From contig LS998015.1 in NCBI GenBank assembly GCA_900498245.1, positions 2,989,091-3,020,058 of the forward strand: DNA of 30,968 nt, written 5' to 3'. The notes under the pieces were generated by a model. The model ran no database searches, was not told the DNA's origin, and was given only the letters and a program-made list of their open reading frames with translations. Within the stretch, counting starts at the first letter, position 1, and each line of letters begins with the position of its first letter. Below, one piece after another: positions 19,004 to 27,539 of this stretch. The DNA is from Candidatus Zixiibacteriota bacterium. Its GTDB lineage: Bacteria; Zixibacteria; MSB-5A5; GN15; PGXB01. The position numbers and the translations under genes were made by a program.

Positions 19004-19927
19004 ATGCCACTGGTTTCATTGATCGATATGTATAAGCCGGCCAATGAAAAGCGCTATGCGATCGGACAATTCAATGTCAACAACCTGGAATTCATACAGG
19101 CGGCTCTGGAAGCCGCAGAGGAATTGAAGTCACCCATCATTCTGGCGGCCTCGACATCGGCCATTAAGTACGCCGGATTCGACTATCTGGTCAATATTGT
19201 CCGGACCGGAGCATCCAAGATGACCGCCCCCGTGGCTCTTCATCTGGATCACGGCGCCACTATCGATGATGCCAAGAAGTGTATTGACGGCGGTTTTACA
19301 TCAGTGATGATTGACGCCTCGCACGAGTCGTTTGAAGAAAATATCCGGATTACCAAGGAAGTGGTCAAAATGGCGCATCCCAAGCATATCGCCGTTGAGG
19401 CGGAACTGGGACGGCTCGGGGGAATCGAGGATAATGTTTCGGTCTCGGAGAATGAAGCGAAACTGACCGATCCCGATCAGGCGGTGGAGTTTGTGAGGCA
19501 AACCGGATGCGACGCCCTGGCCGTAGCCGTGGGAACGAGCCACGGAGCATACAAGTTTAAAGGCGAGGCCAAACTGGCTTTTGATCGTATCGACGCAATC
19601 AAAAAGCGGGTGAATATACCGCTGGTTCTTCACGGAGCGAGTGGCGTCGGGCAGGAACTTCTGGACCGGGCGCAAAAATATGGCGCCAAATTGCCCGGAG
19701 CCAAGGGAGTGCCCGATGAGGCATACAAGAAGGCGATTTCCCTGGGTATCAATAAGATAAATATTGATACCGATCTCCGCCTCGCCTGGATCGGGGTGGT
19801 ACGCGAAGTCATTGCCACCAAGCCGGAAGAATTCGATCCGCGCAAAGTTCTCGGCCCGGCCCGCGACGCCGTGAAGAAGGTGGTCATGAGTAAAATGCAT
19901 CTATTTGATTCAGCCGGAAAGGCCTGA
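19004..19927 (+). CDS. fba: Class II fructose-1,6-bisphosphate aldolase
   Basis: The 307-residue zinc enzyme splits fructose-1,6-bisphosphate to glyceraldehyde-3-phosphate and DHAP, and makes it in gluconeogenesis. Key residues are catalytic D82 and zinc ligand H83 (LHLDHGAT), H180 in GTSHGAYKF and H210 in LVLHGASG. The phosphate-binding NIDTDLRL segment (253-260) and EAELGRLGG (132-140) are also present. Length and the TSHGAYKF form match the shorter class IIB (Fba/GatY-like) group. The start follows AAAGGAG by 8 nt. Own promoter and terminator make it monocistronic. GlpX, encoded 5 kb downstream, provides the opposing gluconeogenic step. Confidence 0.95.
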   Translation: MPLVSLIDMYKPANEKRYAIGQFNVNNLEFIQAALEAAEELKSPIILAASTSAIKYAGFDYLVNIVRTGASKMTAPVALHLDHGATIDDAKKCIDGGFTSVMIDASHESFEENIRITKEVVKMAHPKHIAVEAELGRLGGIEDNVSVSENEAKLTDPDQAVEFVRQTGCDALAVAVGTSHGAYKFKGEAKLAFDRIDAIKKRVNIPLVLHGASGVGQELLDRAQKYGAKLPGAKGVPDEAYKKAISLGINKINIDTDLRLAWIGVVREVIATKPEEFDPRKVLGPARDAVKKVVMSKMHLFDSAGKA

Positions 19928-19940
19928 TTGAAGCTGATAA

Positions 19941-19972
19941 AAAAAGCGCCGGATAACCGGCGCTTTTTTTTT
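19941..19972 (+). terminator. Intrinsic terminator after fba
   Basis: AGCGCCGG (19945-19952), loop ATAA, CCGGCGCT (19957-19964), then an uninterrupted run of T to 19972. The A run before the stem makes it potentially bidirectional, so it may also end the convergent TPR gene (stop at 19981). Confidence 0.92.
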
Positions 19973-19980
19973 GAATATTT

Positions 19981-22161
19981 CTATAAATCGCGAAGGGTAT
20001 TTTCTGCTTCGGAACGAAGCCGATCGGGAAGTTTCCCCGCCAGTGCTTTTCTAAGGCACTCTCCGGCCTGATTGGGTTTTTTGTCCTTAAAATAATTTAT
20101 TCCCGCATAGTAATTGATCAGAGGATTTCGGGGATCGAACTTAAGGGCCTTCTCGAAACTGCCCCGAGCCAGATCGTACCGCCCCATTTTGTAATAAGCC
20201 CAGCCCTGTGTCATATGGAATTTGGGGTTTGAGGGATCGGTGGCGATGGCCGACGACATCTCATTGGCGGCGTTGGCATAATCGTTCTTTTTCTCGATTA
20301 ATACGGTTGCCAATCCGTCAATGGCTTCACCGGCGTATTGATCCGCGGCGATGGCCCGTCGATATGTTCTCAGAGCGTCGTCATACCGCCCCTGAAGCGT
20401 ATCCAGCCGCGCTTCCAAAATAAATCCGGGAACGCTGAGAGAATCAAGAGCCGTCGCCTTTGACAGACACTCGGCGGCCTCATCGGCTTTTCCAATATCT
20501 ATGTAAAATTCTCCGGCCAGGGCAAATCCGGCAGGGATCCCGGAATTGAAGTCAACGCACTGTTTTATTAATTTCAGGGCTCTTTCCTTATCATTGATTT
20601 GAATGGCCAAATTTATCGCCGTTCTGAATCGATTCAGATCGCGAGGGCCGAGGCCGGCTTGTCTTTCCGCTATATTCAAGGCCCGGTCCCATTGGCGGTT
20701 ATCAGAATAGTAAGTGATCTTGTCATTCGCGATCAAAGGGTATGAAGCAGCAGGCTCTCCCTGTTTTTCCAAAAATGCAATTGCGGTATTGGACCCGTCC
20801 TGCTTTACATAGAGCGATGCCTGGCCTATCATGGAAGCGTAGGAAATCTTATCGATCTCAAGAGCCTTAAAGAAACAGCGGGTCGCCGCACTTGCAGAAT
20901 CGGCTCGGGCATAAATCCCACCGGCTTCCGCCAGACGAACCGGATTATTTGCAATCGCCTGCTCGAAAATTTCCAGCATCTTTCGGGTCGAATCGGGGGG
21001 GGCATATTTCAGGTAAATTTGCGCCGCCATCTCTATGACCTGATAGTCCTGAGGAAAGGCGCCGATCAGCATACGAAGAAGCATCGGTGTCTGCGAATTG
21101 GCTCCGGTCTTTTCCATCGCCCTTATCCAATTCAACTGAACATCGACCAAGACACCGACCGGCAGGGAGTCTCTCTCGATAATATCGATGGCGTTGTTCA
21201 TGTAAGTCTCGCCGATAGTGCTGTTATAAACATCGTAGTAAAAAATGGCCTCGTGAGAGAGAACGGTGGGCGAATTGGGAAGAACGACGGCGGCTGCACC
21301 GTAGGTATCGAGGGCGTTCCAGGATTTTCCGCGAAATTTAAAGATGGAGCTTTTCAGCATGATGGCGCGATGCGATTTGCCGTTGGTTTTCAATAATTGA
21401 TCTGTCAACGTCTCGGCGGGATAGTCATAGCCGATCGCCAGCAGTTTTTCGGCGATATCGGCCTTGTGATAGAAATTATCTTTATCGGCCTGCAGAGATT
21501 TTTCATAATACTGAGCCGCGGAATCGGTTTGTCCCATGAGTGCATAATATTCACCAAGAAGGTTCAGGGGGCCGGCCAGATCTGAACCGGCATCGCGGGC
21601 TTCATCAATCAGCTGACGGCTCTTATTTGGGTTGCCGCTATGAAGATAGTACTTGGCGGCGACCGCCTGCATTTCGGGGTCATCGGGAAATTTGGAAAGT
21701 CCCTCATTAACAGCCGTTTCCGCATCTTTATAATAACCCAAAGAGATCAGGGCGTCGGCTCGAAGCGCCAAAATGGAGGCACTGTCGCCGACCGCTTTGC
21801 GATATTGATCCAGCATAGAAACACATAAGCCGTCGAGACCAGCCCGATGACTCAATATGGCCAGCGATCTTAAGGCCGGAACGAAGTCTTTCTCTTTGGC
21901 TATCAGATTTTGATAGGAACTGATGGCTTCATACAGCAATCCCTCGGCGTCAAAAGTCAGGGCCTCACCATAAGCGCCATCGGGCGAGGAGGCATCGGTT
22001 GTCGTCAACTGGCGAAAGATTTTAAGCGCCTCGTCGGGATTTCCCGCCGCCAGGGCGGCCAGGCCCTTATCAAAGTTGGTTTGATCCTTGACAACGGCAG
22101 GTTTGGAACAGGTCAGAAAAATCAGGGGAAAAAGCAATCCAATCAGGGCAAGTCTTCTCAT
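19981..22161 (-). CDS. TPR-repeat lipoprotein-like protein
   Basis: The 726-residue protein has a signal peptide (MRRLALIGLLFPLIFLTCS) with Cys at 18 in a loose lipobox context (FLTC), so it is probably a lipoprotein or periplasmic protein. The rest is a continuous array of tetratricopeptide-type helical repeats (e.g. near 30-65, 130-165, 200-235 and, very typically, 560-710 with PDEA, YKMGRYDLARGSFEKALKFD-like units). Such proteins are scaffolds. In didermic bacteria they often serve outer-membrane assembly, secretion or gliding, but no specific function can be assigned. It is divergent from lptB with a 138-bp AT-rich spacer. Confidence 0.88.
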   Translation of the reverse strand: MRRLALIGLLFPLIFLTCSKPAVVKDQTNFDKGLAALAAGNPDEALKIFRQLTTTDASSPDGAYGEALTFDAEGLLYEAISSYQNLIAKEKDFVPALRSLAILSHRAGLDGLCVSMLDQYRKAVGDSASILALRADALISLGYYKDAETAVNEGLSKFPDDPEMQAVAAKYYLHSGNPNKSRQLIDEARDAGSDLAGPLNLLGEYYALMGQTDSAAQYYEKSLQADKDNFYHKADIAEKLLAIGYDYPAETLTDQLLKTNGKSHRAIMLKSSIFKFRGKSWNALDTYGAAAVVLPNSPTVLSHEAIFYYDVYNSTIGETYMNNAIDIIERDSLPVGVLVDVQLNWIRAMEKTGANSQTPMLLRMLIGAFPQDYQVIEMAAQIYLKYAPPDSTRKMLEIFEQAIANNPVRLAEAGGIYARADSASAATRCFFKALEIDKISYASMIGQASLYVKQDGSNTAIAFLEKQGEPAASYPLIANDKITYYSDNRQWDRALNIAERQAGLGPRDLNRFRTAINLAIQINDKERALKLIKQCVDFNSGIPAGFALAGEFYIDIGKADEAAECLSKATALDSLSVPGFILEARLDTLQGRYDDALRTYRRAIAADQYAGEAIDGLATVLIEKKNDYANAANEMSSAIATDPSNPKFHMTQGWAYYKMGRYDLARGSFEKALKFDPRNPLINYYAGINYFKDKKPNQAGECLRKALAGKLPDRLRSEAENTLRDL

Positions 22162-22299
22162 CTTTTATATCCTCTTAAGATTCAAGTTTTCCTTTTAAGG
22201 CCTGTAAAATAATAGTCTTGGGCAAGTTTAGCAAATATTATGCTGAAATTTAAAATTGAGTTGTTTTAATGATAATATGGCGTATATTATCTATAGAAG
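22162..22299. promoter_or_regulatory. AT-rich divergent promoter region, TPR gene / lptB
   Basis: This 138-bp spacer is strongly AT-rich compared with its flanks. A plus-strand TATTAT (22284-22289) with TTGTTT 18 nt upstream would give a very short leader for lptB. No strong ribosome site precedes lptB, whereas AGAGGAT precedes the TPR start. Exact promoter elements are uncertain. Confidence 0.4.
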
Positions 22300-23025
22300 A
22301 TGGACTATTTGAGCTCAGTCGACCTAGTCAAAAAATATAGAAAAAGGGTTGTTGTTGACAGTGTCTCGATAACCGTGAAACCGGGCGAAGTTGTCGGTCT
22401 TCTGGGGCCTAACGGGGCAGGAAAAACAACCACCTTTTATATGATTATCGGATTTATCCGACCCAACGCCGGCAAAGTCTTTATCGGCGACAGGGAAATA
22501 ACCCGGCTGGCGATGTATAAAAGAGCCGGGATGGGAATTGGCTATCTGGCTCAGGAAACCTCGGTTTTCCGCAAATTGACGGTTGAGGAGAATATCAGGG
22601 CGATTTTGCAGATGCGGCATATGTCGCGCAAAGCGCAGAATGAACGGCTGGAAGAACTTCTGGCGCAACTGGATATAACCCATTTGAGGAAGGCCAAAGC
22701 GTATACTCTCTCCGGAGGGGAAAGGCGGCGGGTTGAAATTACCCGGACCCTGGTGACAGAGCCGAAATATATATTGCTCGATGAGCCATTTGCAGGAATC
22801 GATCCGATTGCGGTGGAGGATATTCAGAAGATTATTTCGCGGTTGACCAAACAGGGGTTGGGTGTCCTGATCACCGATCATAATGTCAGGGAGACTCTCT
22901 CGATCTGCGACCGGGCATATATAATGTGCGACGGGAAAATATTGAAGGACGGCACCTCGCAGTTCCTGGCGGAGGATCCGGAGGCGCGTAAGATATATCT
23001 GGGTGAGAAGTTCCGGCTTAACTGA
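22300..23025 (+). CDS. lptB: LptB, ATPase of the LPS export ABC transporter
   Basis: LptB energises the LptB2FGC complex that extracts LPS from the inner membrane. The 241-residue protein has Walker A GPNGAGKT (36-43), Q85 in the Q loop, signature LSGGE (137-141), Walker B ILLDE (158-162) and the switch H194. The LptB-specific forms [18 protein letters not shown] and [15 protein letters not shown] clearly separate it from amino-acid ABC ATPases such as LivF. It is followed by rpoN as in many didermic bacteria, but lptA and lptC are not immediately upstream. Confidence 0.95.
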   Translation: MDYLSSVDLVKKYRKRVVVDSVSITVKPGEVVGLLGPNGAGKTTTFYMIIGFIRPNAGKVFIGDREITRLAMYKRAGMGIGYLAQETSVFRKLTVEENIRAILQMRHMSRKAQNERLEELLAQLDITHLRKAKAYTLSGGERRRVEITRTLVTEPKYILLDEPFAGIDPIAVEDIQKIISRLTKQGLGVLITDHNVRETLSICDRAYIMCDGKILKDGTSQFLAEDPEARKIYLGEKFRLN

Positions 23026-23048
23026 GCGTGAAGACTGAACAATTATTG

Positions 23049-23054
23049 TATAAT
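23049..23054 (+). promoter_or_regulatory. Possible -10 element upstream of rpoN
   Basis: A perfect TATAAT lies 124 nt upstream of the rpoN start in the 152-bp lptB-rpoN gap. No good -35 is visible at 16-18 nt spacing, so this is only a candidate internal promoter. Confidence 0.3.
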
Positions 23055-23177
23055 GTTATAGAAGCGGCGGCGAAAAAAAGATAAATCTAAAAAAAAAGGC
23101 GATCAGGCCGATAATTTAGAATATGACGCGAAGGTGAGGACAAACAGCATAAATCGTTAAAGGATAAAGCGTTAATT

Positions 23178-24584
23178 ATGAAACTCGGATTACAGCTCAA
23201 GCTCAAACAGACTCTGGCACCGCAACTTATCCAATCTTTGAAGATGTTGCAGATGCCTATCTTGAAATTGGAACAGACCCTTCGTCATGAGCTGTCTGTC
23301 AATCCTATGCTTGAGGAACTGGAGCCGGTCGAAACGCCGGAAACTTCGGAGCGGGACGACGATTCCTCTCTTCCTCAGGAAGACAATCAGATCGACCCCA
23401 AACTGGACAAAATCGACTGGGAGAATTATCTCGGCGATGACCAGGAATTCAAGTACCGCAGTAATTTCAACAAGGAAGAAGAAGAGACCTTCGAGCGCGT
23501 TCCGGTCATGGAAAAATCGCTCTACGACCATCTTCTCGAACAGTTATCCTTCATGAAATTATCCGAGGATGAGCATCTCATCGGCGAATATATCATCGGC
23601 AATATCTCTCCCAAAGGGTATCTGGTCTGTTCCAACCAGGAGATGGCCGATGAACTTAAACTGCCGCTGGAAAAAGTCGACAAAGTCCTGAAAATAATAC
23701 AGTCATTCGATCCTCCGGGAGTCGGCGCCCACGATTTGCGGGAATCACTCATGATACAACTGGAGGAAAAAGGGTACAAGGATTCGCTGGCGTATCAAAT
23801 TGTTGACCAATATATCAATGTCCTCGATAGAAAATCGATATTGCAGATTTCCCGCGCCATGGGGGTACCGTTCGAGAAGGCCCAGCAGGCGATGGACCTG
23901 ATTAAGACCCTCTCCCCCACGCCGGCGTACGGGCGTTTCGAATCCTCGGCCATACCGATTGTCCCCGACCTGATCGTGGACCGTCTCGGCGAGGAATATA
24001 TCGTGTATCATAACGACAAGAATTTCCCGAAACTGCGGATCAACCCGGGGTACCGTCAGTTGCTGAAGCCGGGAAGCAAAATCACCAAGGATACGCGCAA
24101 ATATGTCCGGGAAAAACTGGAGCAGGCCCGCTGGCTTCTGAACTCCATTAATCAGCGCCGCACCACCATGATTCGGGTGATGGACGCGATCGTGGACGAG
24201 CAGAAAGATTTCTTCGAAAAGGGGCCGGCCTTTTTGAAACCGCTGATCATGGAGGATATCGCCCAGAAGGTTAGCATGAATGTCGCCACGATCAGCCGGG
24301 TCTCCAACGGCAAATATGTGCAAACACCTCAGGGGGTTTACGAGATCAAATATTTCTTCAATTCCGGTATCGCCAGCGAAGAGGGCGAGGATATCTCCAA
24401 GCGACATGTCAAGAATCGGATCGAGGAGATAATCCGGGCCGAGGACGCCGAGCATCCGCTCTCCGACCAGGAGATTTTCCAGAAACTGCAGGATGAGAAA
24501 ATCATGCTGGCGCGCCGGACAGTAACTAAATACCGGGAGGAACTGAAGATTCCTCCGGCCCGTTTTCGGAAGAGAATGGTTTAG
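23178..24584 (+). CDS. rpoN: RNA polymerase sigma-54 factor
   Basis: The 468-residue protein shows the three regions of sigma-54: the glutamine/leucine-rich activator-interacting N-terminus (LAPQLIQSLKMLQMPILKLE, then NPMLEEL); an acidic region II (about 50-110); and the core-binding and DNA-binding parts ending in the RpoN box ARRTVTKYRE (445-454) near the C-terminus. HTH residues ATISRVSNGKYVQTPQGVY precede the box. Sigma-54 needs AAA+ activators, none of which is in the window. The start follows AAAGGAT by about 12 nt. The lptB-rpoN order is conserved in many phyla. Confidence 0.97.
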   Translation: MKLGLQLKLKQTLAPQLIQSLKMLQMPILKLEQTLRHELSVNPMLEELEPVETPETSERDDDSSLPQEDNQIDPKLDKIDWENYLGDDQEFKYRSNFNKEEEETFERVPVMEKSLYDHLLEQLSFMKLSEDEHLIGEYIIGNISPKGYLVCSNQEMADELKLPLEKVDKVLKIIQSFDPPGVGAHDLRESLMIQLEEKGYKDSLAYQIVDQYINVLDRKSILQISRAMGVPFEKAQQAMDLIKTLSPTPAYGRFESSAIPIVPDLIVDRLGEEYIVYHNDKNFPKLRINPGYRQLLKPGSKITKDTRKYVREKLEQARWLLNSINQRRTTMIRVMDAIVDEQKDFFEKGPAFLKPLIMEDIAQKVSMNVATISRVSNGKYVQTPQGVYEIKYFFNSGIASEEGEDISKRHVKNRIEEIIRAEDAEHPLSDQEIFQKLQDEKIMLARRTVTKYREELKIPPARFRKRMV

Positions 24585-24665
24585 AATTGTTCGTTATAAA
24601 TTTTAATCCTCATATGAACGGCTTTCGGGCCGGAATATCTCTGCCCATAGGAAGGACAGGACTCG

Positions 24666-25622
24666 ATGGATCGGAATCTGGCACTTGAAATTGTTCGTGT
24701 AACCGAAGCGGCCGCCCTGGCCAGCGCGCAGTGGGTCGGACGCGGCGCCCATAACGACGCCGACCGGGCCGCGACCGAAGCGATGCGCCGCACTCTCGAC
24801 AGCATTCCCTTCAAAGGCACGGTTGTCATCGGCGAAGGCGAGCGGGACGAGGCCCCGATGCTTTTTATCGGCGAGGAAGTCGGCGGGGGAAGTAATCCGC
24901 TGGTCGATATCGCGGTCGATCCGCTCGAGTGCACCAACTCGGTGGCGTACGGCCGTCCCAACGCTTTGGCGGTAATCGCGATTGCCCCCCGCGGGCAATT
25001 GCTTCATGCTCCCGATTGTTACATGGAAAAAATCGCGGTCGGGCCGAAAGCGGCCGAGGCGATCGATCTCGACAAATCGCCCGAAGAGAATATCGGGCGA
25101 GTGGCGGAAGCGCTGGGGCTCAAAATTTCCAATCTGACAGTGGTGATTCTGGATCGGGATCGGCATCAGGACCTGATCAGTCGGGTGCGCCAGACCGGGG
25201 CAAGGATTCATCTGATTGCCGACGGCGATGTCTCGTCGGCAATTGCCGCGGCTCTTCCCGACACCGGAGTCGATATGCTTCTGGGGATCGGCGGAGCGCC
25301 GGAGGGGGTTCTGGCGGCGGCGGCTTTGCGCTGTATCGGCGGGTCGATGCAGGGGCGGCTGGTGTTCCGCAACAAGGAAGAGATGGAGCGGGCGAAAAAA
25401 ATGGGGATTAACGATATTCAAAAAGTTTTCCAAACCGACGAATTGGCGTCCGGCGACGGGATCATGTTTGCCGCTACGGGTGTAACCGACGGCGATCTCC
25501 TGAAGGGAGTCGTGTTCCATGCCGGCGGAGCCGTAACCCAGTCTTTGGTATTGCGCCAGACTTCGGGGACGCGTCGGTTTATAAAGGCAGAGCATTATTT
25601 CGAAAGCAAACCGGTTTATTGA
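24666..25622 (+). CDS. glpX: Class II fructose-1,6-bisphosphatase (GlpX)
   Basis: GlpX hydrolyses fructose-1,6-bisphosphate to fructose-6-phosphate in gluconeogenesis; relatives in phototrophs also act on sedoheptulose-1,7-bisphosphate. The 318-residue protein has the usual length and conserved blocks: RVTEAAALAS, VIGEGERDEAPMLFIGE (54-70), the metal-site motif at 85-90, APDCYMEKI, PDGDV-equivalent ADGDVSSAI, GIGGAPEGV and ATGVTDGDLL. At the metal-site motif it reads DPLECT, with C89 where Gly is normally found (DPxEGT). The acidic ligands D85 and E88 remain. It sits between rpoN and hpf, an unusual insertion in that neighbourhood. Confidence 0.94.
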   Translation: MDRNLALEIVRVTEAAALASAQWVGRGAHNDADRAATEAMRRTLDSIPFKGTVVIGEGERDEAPMLFIGEEVGGGSNPLVDIAVDPLECTNSVAYGRPNALAVIAIAPRGQLLHAPDCYMEKIAVGPKAAEAIDLDKSPEENIGRVAEALGLKISNLTVVILDRDRHQDLISRVRQTGARIHLIADGDVSSAIAAALPDTGVDMLLGIGGAPEGVLAAAALRCIGGSMQGRLVFRNKEEMERAKKMGINDIQKVFQTDELASGDGIMFAATGVTDGDLLKGVVFHAGGAVTQSLVLRQTSGTRRFIKAEHYFESKPVY

Positions 25623-25647
25623 CCCAAACAGGAAAGGAGTTGTAGCG

Positions 25648-26007
25648 ATGAACATTGAAATTACCGCGAGGCATTTTGACCTGACTCCGCAGTTGAAAGA
25701 GAACATAGAGAGGGAACTGAATGGGCTGACACGTTATTTCGAGAACATTATTTCGGCCGATGTCATTCTCGATGTCGAGAAGTACCGTCAGAGCGCCGAA
25801 ATCAAGGTCAAGGTTTATAATCAGAGCATTACCGGCAAGGCCGATTCCAATGATATGTACGCCTCGATCGAGATGGCCGTGGACAAGGTGAAGACGCAAC
25901 TCAAGAAGTACAAAGGGAAACTCAAAGAGAAGCATCCGGACAAGATCGAGGAGAAAGTGGAGCGGATAACGCGCCCGAAGACCAATGTGGATGAGGTCGA
26001 TCAATAG
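25648..26007 (+). CDS. hpf: Ribosome hibernation promoting factor (HPF/YfiA family)
   Basis: The 119-residue protein is the short type of the S30AE family, which binds the 30S decoding region and stabilises inactive ribosomes in slow growth. Visible features are the N-terminal NIEITARHFDLTPQLKENIE, the strand-forming ADVILDVEKYRQSAEIKVKV segment, and the second helix SNDMYASIEMAVDKVKTQLKKYKGK with a basic tail. The C-terminal dimerisation domain of long HPF is absent. A GGAAAGGAG ribosome site precedes the start 25 nt after glpX. In proteobacteria hpf commonly follows rpoN, which supports the assignment. Confidence 0.94.
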   Translation: MNIEITARHFDLTPQLKENIERELNGLTRYFENIISADVILDVEKYRQSAEIKVKVYNQSITGKADSNDMYASIEMAVDKVKTQLKKYKGKLKEKHPDKIEEKVERITRPKTNVDEVDQ

Positions 26008-26033
26008 CGAGGATTGAGACATCGATTTGGAAG

Positions 26034-26062
26034 CCGCCCGGCAGGAGCCGGGCGGTTTTTTT
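26034..26062 (+). terminator. Intrinsic terminator after hpf
   Basis: CCGCCCGGC (26034-26042), loop AGGA and GCCGGGCGG (26047-26055) form a perfect 9-bp GC stem, followed by seven T residues (26056-26062). It ends the lptB-rpoN-glpX-hpf unit. Confidence 0.95.
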
Positions 26063-26420
26063 ATGGGTGACGGGGATATCGATGGAAACGGGCGATCATA
26101 AGTTCTTGGCGCACAATATGGGGCATGAAACGGAGCCAATCGATTTTGGTTGTAAGCGTTTATTTTGTATGGTGATGCGGGAGATTTGGCTTTGTTGTCT
26201 GATACAAAAGGGGGACCCATTTTCTGCGTCTTTTCGCTCAAGCGGTTGAGCGGACGGAGATTACAGGAATGTTTGAGTGTAATTTGGTGTGATGGTTCGT
26301 GAATGTGGGAATTGATCGGCTTTTGGTACATATTAATAGAGTTCTCTGTACCTATGGGCCCGGCGAGACAAGGCACATCGAAATGGTATCGGAATTGCAC
26401 GGGGAGGTAGATTATAGCCG

Positions 26421-26478
26421 CCCACCCCAAGGGGTGGGTTACCTGTCTGATAGGACTCCGGTATGGCGGAGAGCAGGT
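26421..26478. other. Nested inverted repeats next to the 37-bp repeat
   Basis: CCCACCCC (26421-26428) pairs with GGGGTGGG (26431-26438) around a 2-nt centre. Next, ACCTG (26441-26445) pairs with CAGGT (26474-26478) and encloses CTCCG/CGGAG (26456-26460 and 26467-26471). Together with the palindrome that follows they give three consecutive foldable units within about 100 bp. Confidence 0.5.
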
Positions 26479-26486
26479 CAATCAAA

Positions 26487-26523
26487 AAGATGTCGAAACC
26501 GCGAGGGTTTCGACCTACCCTTG
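26487..26523. repeat. 37-bp palindromic repeat, copy 1
   Basis: This unit is identical over 37 bp to 27540-27576 and in the same orientation. It contains GTCGAAACC (26492-26500), a 5-nt loop and GGTTTCGAC (26506-26514). On the minus strand the stem is followed by a CTTTTTG tract, so this copy could act as a terminator in that direction. Confidence 0.85.
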
Positions 26524-26550
26524 ACTGCAAAATGGGGGGAAAAAGACCAT

Positions 26551-26578
26551 TTGACAGAGTTAAATGAACTAGTATATT
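26551..26578 (+). promoter_or_regulatory. Promoter of the dockerin-FISUMP gene
   Basis: A perfect TTGACA (26551-26556), 16-nt spacer and TATATT (26573-26578) lie 66 nt upstream of the start codon. GGGGAGG (26633-26639) is the ribosome site 5 nt before ATG 26645. Both hexamers are the same as at the BNR/dockerin promoter (1617-1645). Confidence 0.7.
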
Positions 26579-26644
26579 TAAATTGGTTTAGAGTTCGGAA
26601 CCGCCACATTAATACGAAATTCTCCTATTATCGGGGAGGTAATT

Positions 26645-27502
26645 ATGAGATATGTCTTAATGGCTTCGCTGGGAATTATTTTGGTTCCTATGATGATCTC
26701 ATTTGCAAGTGTATGTGGTGACGCCAACAGAAATGGTGTTATCAATATTCTTGATGTCAGTCATGTCATTAATTATCTTTATAAATCGGGGTCGCCGCCT
26801 ATTCCGCCGCAATCGGCCGATGTGAATTTATCAGGAAGCGTGAATATACTAGATGCAACATATTTAATAGATTACCTGTATAGATCGGGCCCGGCACCAT
26901 TATGCCATATGGTGTCAGACATTGATGGCAATGCATACTTTACAGTTACCATTGGCACGCAGGTGTGGATGGCGGAGAATTTGCAGGTGACCCATTATAG
27001 TAATGGCGATGCCATTCCCTATATAACAGACGCAATCGCCTGGTCGAACTTAACAACCGGAGCCTACAGCGACTTTGATAATAATATAAATAATGCTGCG
27101 ACCTATGGCAGGCTTTATAATTGGTATGCGGCAGCCGACAGCCGGAATATTGCCCCATCAGGCTGGCATGTGCCAAATGAATCCGATTGGTTGACATTGA
27201 TAAATTATCTTGGGGGATTCGGCTATGCTGGTTGGAAAATGAAAGAAGCCGGAACAATGCATTGGTACAGTCCTAACACAGGGGCTAATAATGAGAGTGG
27301 TTTCTCCGTGTTACCTGCCGGCTGTCGTTATTTCGATGGAGTGGATTTCCTTAGTATGGGTTACAGCGCATTCATTTGGTCCGCGACGGATCACACCGCT
27401 GACTTAGCATGGAACTACTATTTCTTTTGGCAAGACCCAGGTGTCAGCCACGGAGTAGATAATAAGCACTACGGTTTCTCGATTCGATGTGTGAAGGATT
27501 GA
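26645..27502 (+). CDS. Secreted protein: N-terminal dockerin plus FISUMP (Fib_succ_major) domain
   Basis: The 285-residue protein has a signal peptide (1-22), then directly a type I dockerin (24-87) with calcium loops CGDANRNGVINILD and ADVNLSGSVNILD. Residues about 92-284 match the Fibrobacter succinogenes major paralogous (FISUMP) domain: DIDGNAYFTVTIGTQVWMAE-type opening, YGRLYNWYAA (154-163), GWHVP (173-177), GFSVLPAGCRY (219-229), WSAT (245-248) and the terminal IRCVKD. FISUMP domains are found in surface proteins of unknown function. Dockerin before FISUMP is an uncommon order. The gene is bracketed by two identical palindromic repeats and lies in AT-richer DNA. Confidence 0.88.
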   Translation: MRYVLMASLGIILVPMMISFASVCGDANRNGVINILDVSHVINYLYKSGSPPIPPQSADVNLSGSVNILDATYLIDYLYRSGPAPLCHMVSDIDGNAYFTVTIGTQVWMAENLQVTHYSNGDAIPYITDAIAWSNLTTGAYSDFDNNINNAATYGRLYNWYAAADSRNIAPSGWHVPNESDWLTLINYLGGFGYAGWKMKEAGTMHWYSPNTGANNESGFSVLPAGCRYFDGVDFLSMGYSAFIWSATDHTADLAWNYYFFWQDPGVSHGVDNKHYGFSIRCVKD

Positions 27503-27539
27503 TAAAAGAAGCGTTAAAGGGGCACTGCTAAAAACAGAG

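Larger units (their letters stand above)
26063..26644. other. Non-coding AT-richer spacer opening the accessory region
   Basis: No convincing gene occurs between the hpf terminator and the dockerin-FISUMP start. Composition drops in GC compared with the preceding operon. The stretch contains the compound hairpin element (26421-26523) and the promoter at 26551-26578. Short open frames crossing it have no ribosome site or family resemblance. Confidence 0.6.

Noticed and set aside
24603-25706. 367-residue minus-strand open frame opposite glpX
   Set aside because: It is the shadow of a GC-rich coding gene. The plus strand encodes a full-length GlpX with all family blocks.
25579-26481. 300-residue minus-strand open frame across hpf and its terminator
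   Set aside because: It is antisense to a confident HPF gene and the hpf terminator, has no ribosome site, and its translation is low-complexity and unlike any family.
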